Of a stretch of DNA of 64,000 bases, positions 53,899-64,000 are shown one piece after another (positions within the stretch are counted from its first letter, which is position 1; every line of letters starts with the position of its first letter). The notes below the pieces were generated by a model. The model searched no databases. It was not told the origin of the DNA and worked only from the letters and a program-made list of their open reading frames with translations. Location of the stretch: contig NC_090728.1 of assembly GCF_036898095.1 (NCBI RefSeq), positions 90,095,273 through 90,159,272 of the forward strand. Reading direction: 5' to 3'. The translations under genes and the position numbers were made by a program. The stretch comes from Palaemon carinicauda (taxonomy: Eukaryota; Arthropoda; Malacostraca; Decapoda; Palaemonidae).

Positions 53899-55015
53899 CT
53901 AAGCCGCAGGTTTTAGCACACTACCTGCCGCTACCACAAAGTGTTTCACCTCTTGCACCTGCTTCGCATAGTGTTTAAAGAACACTCTGGATGACTTCCA
54001 TCTTGTAAACGAGCGAAGACTCTCGAAATCCATTGATTGGAAGAAATTCAAGGAAGAGACTACTTTCCTAAGATCGTGACCTGCTGGTGTACTGTCAGGA
54101 TCCGCTCTGCGAATGAAGTAGGTGATCTTCGCCCTTAGTTGTTTAAGTGACAAGTCGGAACCCGATGTTTCTACTTTAAAGAGCTGTCCTCCACCGAAGT
54201 CTGAAGTTCTGCGAAGATAGACCTTTAGACTCCACTGGACACAGGGAGATATCTTCCTTCACAGGGCAGATTCTCCAGGGACCCCATCTCTTAGTGGGTA
54301 GCTCGTTCTTGGCGAGAAACGTTGGGTCAGGAAGGAAGGTGAGTTCGCCTGTTTCTGCGAACTGAATTTGGCCTTCTTCCCTTGATAATGCCACAATTTC
54401 ACTAACTCTAGCCCCCGAGGCTAGAGCAAACAAGAAAATCACTTTCTGAGTCAAATCCTTCAGAGGGCAACTCTCATTGTTCAAACCTAAGGCAAAATGT
54501 AGCAACTTATCAAGAGACCAGGAGATAGGTCTCGGAGTGGCTGCAGGTCTGAGTCTAGCACATGCCTTCGGCACTTTGTTAAAGATTTCGCTGGACAGGT
54601 CTATCTGGAAGGCGTATAGTAAGGGTCTTGTCAAGGGCAATTTACACGTGGAAATCGTGTTAGCCGCTAAGCCTTGTCCATGAATGTGAATGAAAAAGGA
54701 CAAGCAGAAATCCATCGATATTTCTCTAGGATATCTCGCCTTGACAAAGCCCAACCATTTCTTCCATGATGACTCATATTGCCTTCTAGTAGATTTTGTC
54801 TTATATTCCTCCAAGAAGTCTAAACTTCCCTTCGAGATCCCAAACCTCTTCTTGACGGCAAGGGAGAGAAAATCATGAGAGGAAGGTCTCGGGTTTTCTG
54901 TAATGAAGCAAAGACAGTCAACTTCTGAACTTGTTGGGACAGAACTGGGTCCGGCAGGGGAATTAGCTTTGGTTGTAATCCCCGAATCAATGGGAACCAG
55001 TTGATCCGGGGCCAC
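53899..55015 (-). pseudogene. Tyrosine recombinase of element H (frameshifted)
   Basis: Open from 55,015 to 54,176 with RRQYESSWKKW and SGARVSEIVAL (first Arg). It is then shifted near 54,165 into a second piece (54,153-53,899) with GHDLRKVV (HxxR kept, Pro to Leu), RWKSSRVFFKHYAKQ with the Tyr, and the conserved end VLKPAA. A short deletion around VES/KVYLRR causes the shift. Confidence 0.85.
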
Positions 55016-55025
55016 TTGGGAGCCA

Positions 55026-56816
55026 CTAGGGCCACTGTTCCTTGAAAGGAAAGGATCTCAGCTTGGTGAGGACCTTTAGCAGGAGGTTGGGAGGAGGGAA
55101 CAGGTAAATCTTGGTCCATCTGTTCCAGTCTGGGGACATGATGTCCACCGCTTCCAGTCGAGGGTCCTCGTATGGGGCCATGTAGCGAGGAAGTTTCTTG
55201 TTATTGCTCGTTGCCAAGAGGTCAATCTGCAGTTCCGGGACTTGGTGAGAGATGAAGGAGAATGAGTCTGCGTCTAGGGACCATTCTGACTCTATCAGAG
55301 TTATCCTGGATAGAGCATCCGCCGTCATGTTACGGAACCCTTGAAGGTGAACTGCTGAGAGGTGCCATCTTTTCTTCTCCGCCAGAAGGAAGATGGGCCA
55401 CAACACTTGGTTGAGTTGGGGCGACCTTGAGCCCTGACGATTCAGACATCTGACCACTACGGTGCTGTCCAGAGTCAGTCGTATATGGACTGAGGGACGT
55501 GGGGACAGCCTCTTCAATGTGAGAAAGACTGCCATGGCCTCCAAGATGTTGATGTGAAACGTCTTGAACAGAGGGGACCACATTCCTTGAACTTGACGTT
55601 GATGGGAGTGACCCCCCCATCCTTATAGCGATGTGTCCGTATGGATGACGACCCAGGATGGAGGTAGTTGCAGAGGTACGGACCTCCTGAACTTCTTGGC
55701 CTCCGACCATGGCTTGAGGACTGATTGTAGCCGAGACGGTTGTGGTCTCTAGAGATCTCTTCGAGCGTTTGATGCATATCTTCTCCAGACTCCCGATGCA
55801 TCTTTTAGCTGTACTCTTAGCACTGGGTCTGTCACTGAAGCGAACTGGAGGGAGCCGAGCACCCATTCCTGTTGTCGTCTTGAAATCCGTTTGGATTTGA
55901 GAAGTCTCTTGACAGACCTTGCTATTTCCTTCCTCTTCTTTAGCGGAATGGAAAGACGGTGTGACCGAAGGTCCCAATGTATGCCTAGCCATTGGAACTT
56001 CTGAGCTGGAGATAGTCGAGACTTTTTGGTGTTTATCTTGAATCCTAGATGTTCCAGGAATTGGATCATCTTCTCGGAGGCGTGCAGGCATTCCGTTTCT
56101 GATGCTACCCACACCAGCCAATCGTCCAGGTAAGCCATCACCTGGACGCCTTGTAGGCGTAGTTGTTGAACGATTGTTTCTGTAAACTTTGTGAAGATCT
56201 TTGGGGCTATGTTTAGCCTGAAGGGCAAGGCTCTGAAAACGTACTGTCTTCTTTGAAGCTTGAATCCTAGGTAGGAGGAGGTCTGGCGATTCATTGGAAT
56301 GTTCCAGCAGGCGTCTGCCATGTCTATCAAGACTGTGTATGCCTTTCGGGGCAATAGGGCTCGTATGTGCTGAAGGGTCAGCATCTTGAACTTGTTGTTC
56401 TCGATGAACTTGTCGACAGGGGACAAGTCCAGAATGACCCTGAGTTCGTCGGAGTCTTTCTTGGGAAAACAGAACAGTCTTCCTTGGAACCGGATGGACT
56501 TTGCTCTCTTGATCACCTTTTTGTTCAAGAGTTCTCAGACGTATTCTTCCAGAACGGGGGTGGAGTGTTGGAAGAATTGGGGGAAAGCTTGTGGCGCTGT
56601 CCTCCAGCTCCAGCCTGGTCCGTTCTTGATGATGCTGTGAGCCCAGGGATCGAAGGTCCAACGATCCCAGAAGAGACGGAGTCTTCCTCCTACCGGGAGC
56701 AACTCATTGCTTCTGGTGTCCGGAGGGCTTGCCACCTCGACCGCTTGCTCCCCTGCCTCCTCTCCCTCTGGAGGGACATCTAGAGGAGTCTCTCCTAGAG
56801 CCTCTATCTTTAGCAC
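55026..56816 (-). pseudogene. RT/RNase H of element H (broken)
   Basis: Starts RSNELLPVGGRLRLF. It has a stop after EEYV near 56,535, then a long piece with DLSPVDKFI, motif A (LIDMADACWNIPM), LNIAPKIF, the YLDD before WLVW and QWLGIHWD. A shift near 55,700 precedes the RNase H part. The first RNase H Asp region is damaged. LEAMAVFL, LTLDST and NMTADALSR follow, then DLLATSNNKKLPRY...YLFPPP. Confidence 0.85.
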
Positions 56817-58585
56817 AAAAGGTAGTAGTCTGCCTCTCGTAGGCAGGCGTGAAGGCTGGTGATTGAGTCACCACAGGCTGGGGTACCAGTTGGAAGGTTT
56901 GTTGGGGCTGCGCCACCAACTGGGGAGCTGCTGCCGCGGGAAGTTGATGTTTCGCCTGTCGAGGCTGCGTCCTTAGTCTCTTGGACTTCTTCTTCGGTTA
57001 GGGACCTTCATCCGGAGAAGACTTCCTCTTCGACGACATGCCCCACTTTCGGAGAAGGTTCCTATTTTCCTTGTCGACAATCTCCTTGACCAAGTCATTG
57101 GGGAAGAGATCCTTTCCCCAAATGTTGGAGGCAATCAACTTCCTCGGTTCGTGTTTAATCGTGGCTGATGTAAACACGAACTCCCTGCAGGCCCTCCGTG
57201 CTCTGACGAAGTTATAGAAGTCCTTCGTCAGAGTTGCCAAGTGGGTTTTGGATGATCACCTGGAGGGAGAGAGTGGCAGCCAGCCTCTCTTTTGTATCCT
57301 GTTGTCAGCGAAGGAGAAACTCTGATAGTTTGGGGAGGTTCTCGCTGAACTGACGTCCAGCGATGTCGGCCTCCAACTTCCCAACCGAGAAGGTCAACTG
57401 GATGTCCTTCCAGTCCTTGTCATCGGGGGGTAAGGCGAGGGAGAGTGGCCTACATTCCTCCAATGTAGGGCAAGGTTTCCCCGCCTCCACCGCCTTTAAT
57501 ACTGCCTGGAAGGACTTCTCCGCGAAGGGGAAGACCATTGTATTGGGAGCAAGAAAAGACTGGTGTTTCTTGCTAAGGGCTGGCACCTTAGAATTGGTGT
57601 AGCCCCTGTCCTTCAGGCAACCTGCTAGCAGGGATTGACCCTTTGCATGGTCAAACACGATGACCTACTTCGGCTCTGTTTCCTCCTTGGAAACGGGTTC
57701 CGACTTGAGTCATACAAAGCAATCCGGGTACGACTCGAAGCTACACCAGAATTCCACCTCTTCAAGGGGGACAGCGCCTAGCTTGTCCGAGATCACGATC
57801 CTCCCGCTGGTGATGGGCATGTACTTGGCATGCTTCCATGGGTTGGTCACGGAGCAGGTGGGAAGTTCCTTGACATTGAGCCTCTTCTGAGGCCCGCGTT
57901 GAAGTGTCAAGCGAAGGATTTCCTTCTTGAAATCTTCGTCCCTCTGTTTGAACCTCTCCTCGAGGATCGCCATCATGGCTTGAAAATTAGCCATGGAATT
58001 GTCCGGCTTTGTGGGCAGAGGAGTGGAGGACGTAGAGGGAATGGGTTCCGAGGCCATAACCGACGACACGGAGGCCGAGGCAACATCCTCTTCCTCGGAT
58101 TCAGGACCCACCGTAGACTCCTCTTCACGACCCTCGGCCAGAAGGGTCTTCTCAGTGGTGTCTGACACCTCTGACATCCTTTCCTCCTCTATGTGGATGT
58201 CTTTCTATGCGTTCAATACGTCGAAATTGACCGTCAGCTGGAAGCATGGGATCTCAGGTCGAGGGATTACGGCATCCGTAGACGCCTTAGGGAAGAGCAT
58301 GGCCCTCATCCGCTCGTTGGGAAGGTAAGGCCCCGTGGCGTTCTTCTGGAAAACACGCACCCACTTGCGTAGTTTCTCCCGGGCGATGTCTCTTGACTCC
58401 ACAGACTGGGGAGTCTCAAACCCCTCATTGACCAGTTCCTTGCACGTAGTGCACACCTGCGGGTCCCAGTACCTCAGAGACCCCTTGGTGAGAGAGCAGC
58501 TGGCATGCATCCGGCACGCCAGATGGCTGTAGAAGTCCCGGTGCCGAACGCTGCAGAAGGCGCTCTCTCACCGGATGTACTCCTC
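56704..58585 (-). pseudogene. Gag-like ORF of element H (fragmented)
   Basis: Fragments in order: Cys/His module (SHLACRMHASC, CTTCKEL), WVRVFQKN, acidic and Ser/Pro linker, KRLNVKELPTCS, central domain pieces (PALSKKHQSF, PCPTLEECRPL, SENLPKLSEF), ACREFVF with IWGKDLF, and a Gln- then Arg/Gly-rich tail ending GHQKQ. At least four stops or shifts. The start codons read EEYIR-stop, with no ATG after the acceptor-like CAG/GAGGAG. Confidence 0.82.
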
Positions 58586-60220
58586 CTGTAAGGAAAGGTA
58601 CATGAGTATGTGGAAGTCTATCATGCTAGACTTAAATTAATCTTAGATTAATCTTAGTTTAATCTTAATTATATAATATAAGATTCCTTTCCAAGTGTAA
58701 GCTTAGGATAGGTAAGCTGGAATTGAAGTAGGAAAGACACATACTTGTGAATCCCGCCCAGCCAGTTGCCGCGACCCTTCCCCACTTATTAATTCTAGGA
58801 CGCCCATCGAGGGAGGCCCGAAGGAAGAATCTAGCCCATAGGGGTAGAGTAGCCTAAGCAACACCGCTTCCAAGGAATTAATAGTGGAATTAAGGGGAGC
58901 CGATGAACAATCAGCTTAAAGAAGAGGGAGTTATTAATCCCCAATTCAGGTAGGTCTTTGCAAGGGACTGTGCGTGGATGCACAGAGTGTGCTAGAAATT
59001 TTATCTAATATATAACTATATACTATAGTTTTCTGTCTAAGGTATGTTCTATACCACAGATGTACTGGCTATTGTATACATCCATACAACAGATATTTCC
59101 GGCGTACTGACGGCAAGACTAGTGCAAGAGGACAGTTCACTGGCACAATACTGTAAATATATGTGGGGCCGTTGGTCCGCCGGCATATCGGTGGCCCGCC
59201 AGACTGCCAGAGGTCCACTGGCGGACCTCCGGCAGAGGGCAACCCACCCCAGCCATCATTCTATGTGGCAGGGTAAAGTAGAAACCTCATGCATTGCCGG
59301 TGGGCCACCGAAAAGCTGGCGACCGCCGGCTGCCGGAAAGCAACTGGCTGAAGCCATACCAAACCTGCCATCATACTATGTGACTGGGCAGTGACCTAGG
59401 CTACACTGCCGGCTGTTGCCGGCAGAGTTGGCGTGACAGTGAGCCGAGGAGTCCGACCACTGACCCCGCCTGCCTTCTGCCGGCGGGGTTGGTGGCCGGC
59501 AGTCAACGTAATTGACAGCACTAGCCCGGAGAGAGAGAGAGAGAGAGAAAGCAGTGAGTGAAGGAGAACGAAGGGCACCTGCTTCGCCACCATAACACCG
59601 CCTTCCTCTGGAAGGAGGGTTCAAATGGAAGGGGAGAACATATCATGATCAGGCTTCCATCCAGCCACAGCTCTGCCGGTATCAGTCAGGTAGGGCTGCG
59701 GGTGGCGGTCCAGGGGAGGACCGAAGAACCCTCTAAAACAGCAGGGAGGTCTCCCGCCAGCAGCTAGACCTGCCGCATGGCTATCCCAGAGCAACATTTG
59801 CGCGGGGGAAGCTGAACGGCTCGGCCCAGCAGGCGAAAGACCAGGCCGACCTTACAATCCACCGGCACCTGATGAGATTGTAGGACAGCGGACACAGGGG
59901 TGTGATGGCTAGGCCACCACCAAAGGACAGAGGGAGGGCCGGGAAAGGGTCCTGTGTAAGGAGTGTAAGGGGTTGGCGTGAGCCTTCCCCAGCACTCTAA
60001 CAAGGGGACTCTGTTTCAGTACCGGCACCGCCCCAGGTATAAGGAGAGTACATTCTCCAGCCTAGGGTGGGCTAGTACAGTAAAAGGGCCGGCATCATCA
60101 AGCCGTCCTAAACTATAAAGAAACAGAATCCCTAAGCCTGCCTAACCTAGGCTAGGGAAATTAATTATTACCCAGCCCAGAGTATGCAAGCTCAGGAAAA
60201 AGTCGCTAGGCCACAGGAAG
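58586..60220 (-). other. Leader of element H
   Basis: Contains the putative intron next to gag (donor block complement near 58,745; acceptor at 58,586), CCGGC motifs (59,170-59,500) and a short (GA)n run (59,528-59,550). Colinear with L up to the GCTAGGCCACAGGA block. No coding sequence. Confidence 0.65.
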
Positions 60221-60237
60221 CGCTGGTGAACAGAGAT

Positions 60238-60472
60238 CGTTGGCACGCAGGGGAACACTGGTGCGCAGAGATTGTTGGCGGGCAGGAGAGCGCCGGCGCT
60301 TAGGACAACGATGGCACGCAGGCGAATGCTGGTGCGCAGAGATCGTTGGCGCGTAGGACAACGATGGTGTGGGAGCGTGATGGAGCGCAAGAGAATGCTG
60401 GCGCGCATGAGAGCGCGGGCACGTAGGAGAACGCTGGCGCGCAGGTGCAGGAGATCATTGGCGAGCAGGACA
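60238..60472. repeat. About 18-bp degenerate GC-rich tandem repeat
   Basis: Roughly 13 imperfect units of the type GCTGGCGCGCAGGAGAAC / GTTGGCGCGCAGGAGATC. The period is close to 18 bases (6 codons), which would give a repetitive peptide if translated on the minus strand, as in repetitive Gag regions. Confidence 0.75.
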
Positions 60473-60504
60473 CCGAAGTTGTGTTGGGCTGGTAGGTCGG
60501 CCGG

Positions 60505-60860
60505 TCAGCTGGGAGGATGATCAGGGACTGAAATGTGCCCTTTGAACATCCACCGATGGGGATCGCGAATTATCCACAGAAGAGTCCAGGACCGAAGTCC
60601 AAGGACTAACTGCAGCGCTAGGTTGCGCTGGTAGGTCAGAGGGTCAGTTGGCAGGACGATCAGGAACTGGGATGTGCCCTTTGGAAGGGCATACATCCAC
60701 CGATGGAGGTCGTGAACGATCCACAGAGGAGTCCAGGACCGAAGTCCAAGGACTAGCTGTAGTGCAAGGTTGCTCTGGTTGGTTGGCAGGTCAGCTGGTA
60801 GGACAATCAGGAACTGGGATGTGCCCTTTGGAAGGGCGAACATCCACTGCAGCGTCGTCA
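60505..60860. repeat. 147-bp tandem repeat, about 2.4 copies
   Basis: CATCCACCGATGG recurs at 60,547 and 60,694, with a diverged copy at 60,841, each 147 bases apart. GATGTGCCCTTTGGAAGGGC, CCAGGACCGAAGTCCAAGGA and TCAGGAACTGGG recur at the same spacing. A minus-strand frame stays open through the repeats (49 codons per unit). Confidence 0.85.
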
Positions 60861-61330
60861 GGAGAAGGTTCAGGAACAGATGACGCCCATGACCTTCAGC
60901 AGTAGCGATCCTACGAAGAGGAGTCTCTATGAGTGGCCCCTCTTGCGAACGAGAGAGGTGATCACTTCGCAGGAGGGACTCGCCTTAGACTATGCTCCGC
61001 CCCTGAAGGAAGAGAGACTCAGCAACGGGGGAGGGTAGTCTAGGCGAAGACAGCAACAGCAGTCTGAGTTGATGAAGTGATTAAGATGCAGGAAGTTCTC
61101 CCTCGGAAGGGGGAAACAACCATTCCTCGAAGATGATGTGCTGATCAGGTGTTGCCACGGGCGTACTTCTAAGAGAAGGGATGACGCCCATGATGACGTC
61201 CTCTGAGGGATGGCAATGACAGCATATTCCCCTGGCATGAACAGAACCACCGAGGGAACAAACATAAAATACGTATTGCGCCCTTCCTTCCCCAGTCGAC
61301 ATTGACGGGAGAAGGGGCCGGAGAGTAACT

Positions 61331-61974
61331 GTAATAAAACAAGAATTACAACTATTTAAATCAGCTAAAAATATTCACTAGTAGAGAGAACCACTGATCC
61401 TCCAAAGGAAAGTATTCCCCCACAGAGAAGTTGAAAAGTTAAAATTACAAACAATTATAATTTCATTTAAATAATTAGAGAAAAACAATCGGAAGCACAA
61501 CCTAACCTGTGAATGGGAAAGGTGTTCCCACCGTTAATACGCTGTCGGAGGCCCATGAAAGGTGAACGGTCTTGAGAAGAGAAAGATCGTAGTCAATCTC
61601 TAAGAGGCCACACTCCCTTCGCTCAGTAATCCATGTTTCCCGTAGGAAGAGGGAAAGGGGAAGACAACAGTTGAACGAGGAGGGTGCAAACGATGACTAT
61701 TCCCCTGCGGCGGCAGCAGAGTCAACGGTAGTTACATGCTGACGGGAAGACCGATGGACAAGGGGGGGAGAGGTCGGAAGGGAAGGTTCCCTGGCCTTGC
61801 GCAAGAGTCTTGAGAAATTGTCGTATACAGTATGTATCACGCACAGCACAAACACTGAACAGGAAACTTACGAAATTTCTATTTCTATATATATATACAT
61901 ATATATATATATGATAAATTTTGCACATTTTTACGTGTTTTTCATATTCAAATAAGCCATATATATTTTTGATA
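61331..61974. other. Unassigned DNA
   Basis: Mixed AT-rich and purine-rich sequence without an ORF or a repeat that I can place. A short TATA microsatellite lies at about 61,889-61,912. Confidence 0.35.
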
Positions 61975-62114
61975 TATTAATGTCTGGATTCTCTTAACGA
62001 CCTCGGGATCAGAGCCCCAGGCGAAATCTCACAAAGACAAGAGCTTGGCTCCGGCCGGGAATCGAACCCTGGTCGGCAAGCTTATATAGACAGTGACTAA
62101 CCCATTCGGCCACG

Positions 62115-62117
<3 letters not shown>
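61975..62117 (-). mobile_element. tRNA-derived SINE
   Basis: On the minus strand, a Pol III A box (TGGCCGAATGG, 62,112-62,102) is followed 44 bases later by a perfect B box (GGTTCGATTCC, 62,068-62,058). The sequence between and after does not fold as an intact tRNA cloverleaf with a CCA-ready acceptor. A SINE body follows (GAGCCAAGCTCTTG, GGCTCTGATCCCGAGGTCG). It sits beside an (AT)n array. Confidence 0.7.
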
Positions 62118-62202
<85 letters not shown>

Positions 62203-62235
62203 TATATATATACAGTATATATATATATATATACA
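62117..62235. repeat. (AT)n microsatellite
   Basis: About 40 perfect AT units, then variants with TACAGTATATAT. The apparent Ile/Tyr-rich ORF here is an artefact. Confidence 0.97.
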
Positions 62236-62300
62236 TAAACTTTAAGAATGTTTTATTATATATATATAATTATAAGAAAAATTTAAAAGACAAAAATTAA

Positions 62301-63110
62301 TGGCAGTCCAGAATAGGCGAGGAGGAAGAGCGGTAACAACAGCTCTCCATCCGAGCCAAAAGTAAAGCAAGCTAAATTACCAGTGTGTGAGTGGGAGTGG
62401 TAGCAAGCTACTCCCCCTACCCCCCTAACTAGCGGTGTGGGTAGTTAATCCTCGCTAAATTTTAATGGCTCGTCATTTCAGCTACGCCGAAAGTAATACC
62501 CTTAATAAATAGCTAAGGTTTGTATTCCAGTTACAGAACAAATATAATTCTCCACAGAGAAAAAGGCAAGGTCTCTACAAGGGGGAGAGACAGGGCTGCT
62601 TAGCTAGGGGAGGCGACACCGTCTCTCGACGACCGAGGTTGACCAGGAGTTAAAGGGTCAACGCTACTATTCGATCAATTCCCGAGGGGTAGAAGCTTCG
62701 GAGGAAAGTTGGGAAGCGGAAGAAGCTGCTTTGGCTTTCTTCTGTTTCGAAGAAACCTTCGAAGGAGAAGAGTCCCTTCTAGACAACTTCTTCCGTCATC
62801 GCCCAAACTTTTCCCAATGGGAGGCAGACCACTCCAGACACTCAATACACCTACTATCCTCCGTACAACGCTGGCCGCGACAAGCCGGACACAGACAGTG
62901 ATGATCGGTATCCTCGGATGACTAAGATACAGCAGGAAAGGCCGTTGGGGCCAGGGCAGGTGTGCATGACCGGCAGGCAAGGGCACTCACAGACGCAAAC
63001 AAACATAATCTGGAAGAGAAAACATAAAATGATTAATGGCAGTCCAAAAAGATCGGATGAAGAGCAGTAGCAACCGTCCATCGTCCGAGCCGAAAGCAAA
63101 GTGAAGTATA
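62301..63110. repeat. Pair of about 75-bp direct repeats
   Basis: TGGCAGTCCA at 62,301 and 63,037 starts two similar blocks (62,301-62,375 and 63,037-63,110). They share GGA(G/T)GAAGAGC, CCATC and TCCGAGCC(A/G)AAAG segments, 736 bases apart, one on each side of the gag remnant. Confidence 0.65.
62646..62990 (-). pseudogene. G-type gag N-terminal module (remnant)
   Basis: One minus-strand frame reads SEDTDHHCLCPACRGQRC, then TEDSRCIECLEWSASHWEKF. After a stop comes a Lys/Ser-rich stretch (SRRDSSPSKVSSKQKKAKAA). The D-x-H-x-C...C-R-G-x-x-C...R-C-x-E-C pattern matches the start of element G's gag (DPHSIC, RGHEC, RCNEC). An acceptor-like TTTTCTCTTCCAG lies just upstream. Too short and broken to act. 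Confidence 0.65.
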
Positions 63111-63617
63111 ATTACCGGATTTACCGCAGGGTTTCCACGGTCTGAATTTATTTTACCCTAGATCTGGGCCTCAAATTCCCCTAGATTGGGACGGATTCCC
63201 CTAAATCAATAGAGGGATAAATCTTAATGATAACTCCGCGCCGGGTATTTGAAAATTACAGTTTCCTATAGTATTTGAGTTGCTTATTAAGAATTTACCG
63301 TTATTTTTAGGTGGTCGAATGTAATTAAGCACCAGGGGCCAGTACTAAACACGGGGAAATACATTGGACGCCACAATCCCTAGTGGATGTTGTATTCTCG
63401 GTTACGTTCCTTGCAGTCCATGTGGAGTTATTCTTCAGAATTATCAATAAAGATAGGGTAACATTGGTAAAAATACAATATATTGGTGTATACATTGGAA
63501 ATTTTATTATTTCTCTCATTCACAGTAGTAAGAAAATAATCTCTAACAAAAACATAATAATGTAATTTTTCATAAATAAAGTAATTGCACTTCTGGCCTA
63601 TAATAATGGCACCATAG
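63111..63617. other. Unassigned AT-rich DNA
   Basis: No ORF, repeat or element end recognised. Confidence 0.35.
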
Positions 63618-64000
63618 TTTACTTTCAACTTGGTGACATATGACTGATATATGTAGAAAAGAATCACAAAATAAAGCACAACGTTCACTTTATTCTTTAT
63701 TAAAGTGATATGCATAGAAAAATAAATACTTAACTCTATCTTTGCAGCATTATCACATATAAGCCTACAGTAAATAATTTACTTTCAACTTAGTGGCATC
63801 CTTATGTGACTTATATATGAATAAAAGAATCACAAAATAAACACAACGTTCACTTTTATTAAAGGGATATGCATAGAAAAATAAATACTTGACACTATCT
63901 TTGCAGCAGTATCACATATAAGCCGACAGTAAATATCACATATGCAGTACCATATGATTGCAGCAGCATTATCACATATATGCCTACAGTAAATATACAC
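63618..64000. repeat. 160-bp AT-rich tandem repeat, runs off the window
   Basis: TTTACTTTCAACTT starts copies at 63,618 and 63,778. Both contain AAAGAATCACAAAATAAA, CACAACGTTCACTTT, ATATGCATAGAAAAATAAAT and CTATCTTTGCAGCA. A partial third copy (GCAGCATTATCACATATATG) begins near 63,960. Probably the edge of a satellite or of an element end. Confidence 0.8.

Larger units (their letters stand above)
53207..60220 (-). mobile_element. DIRS element H, decayed, without ITRs
   Basis: Minus-strand element: 3' UTR, YR, RT/RH, gag and leader. The 3' end is cut at 53,206 by element I, and the leader loses similarity to L near 60,220. All three ORFs are broken. Its leader is the reverse of L, which allowed the two parts of L to be joined. 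Confidence 0.82.
60221..63110 (-). mobile_element. Remnants of a second-lineage DIRS-like element (M)
   Basis: A G-type Cys-rich gag module (62,646-62,990) and, further along the minus strand, open but repetitive sequence (61,302-60,480) with tandem repeats. A SINE and an (AT)n run interrupt them. Grouping them into one element is inference from strand and order only. Confidence 0.4.

Noticed and set aside
62050..62117. Possible functional tRNA gene on the minus strand
   Set aside because: A and B boxes are present but the arms do not pair as a cloverleaf by eye and a SINE body follows.
62009..62236. 75-codon ORF rich in Tyr and Ile
   Set aside because: Translation of the (AT)n microsatellite and the SINE.
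1..64000. CRISPR array, bacterial operon or phage
   Set aside because: The direct repeats are tandem without spacers. The content is eukaryotic retrotransposons with intron-like signals and no bacterial gene layout.

Overview
This window is eukaryotic and is made almost entirely of transposable elements. I see no convincing host gene. The coding regions belong to tyrosine-recombinase retrotransposons of the DIRS order: a gag-like ORF, a reverse transcriptase/RNase H ORF with YLDD, and a lambda-type tyrosine recombinase (YR) ORF with R...HxxR...Y. They are bounded by inverted terminal repeats (ITRs) and an internal complementary region (ICR). The number of such elements, the (ATT)n-linked repeat, the 15-bp-TSD short repeat and the tRNA-derived SINE together suggest a malacostracan crustacean, most likely a decapod. 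That assignment is inference from family knowledge, not from a search.

Layout. A (minus, 1-4435): 5' part of a DIRS element with a broken gag. 4436-5599: AT-rich DNA with a decayed MULE-like transposase fragment. B (plus, 5600-13496): nearly complete DIRS lacking its 5' end, disabled by one frameshift and two stops, with a SINE-like repeat in its 3' ITR. C (minus, 13497-19386 plus 28158-29213): DIRS with an intact gag and one stop each in RT and YR; element D sits in its leader. D (minus, 19387-28157): complete DIRS with three open ORFs, identical 345-bp ITRs and an exact 92-bp ICR. J (29214-30034): a DIRS end. L (plus, 30035-31437 and 43928-44241): DIRS leader split by K/F. K/F (plus, 31438-43927): decayed DIRS holding a minus-strand DIRS fragment E (32629-37886). 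G (plus, 44242-50575): a second DIRS lineage with a different gag, decayed. I (50879-53206): non-coding DIRS derivative with two ends of the same type. H (minus, 53207-60220): decayed DIRS. M (minus, about 60221-63110): remnants of a lineage resembling G, with tandem repeats and a tRNA-derived SINE. 63618-64000: a 160-bp tandem repeat.

How the parts work together. In the DIRS life cycle known from the family, Gag packages the RNA, RT/RH copies it using the ITRs and ICR to form a circle, and the YR inserts the circle without target-site duplication. D's ICR is exactly its two termini joined in reverse complement, as that model predicts. The nesting gives a relative order: L is older than K/F, C is older than D, and D is the youngest intact copy. 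All lineage-1 elements share a leader rich in TGCCGGC motifs and a pyrimidine-CAG acceptor-like site just before gag. They also share a reading frame that stays open through the RT region into the YR.
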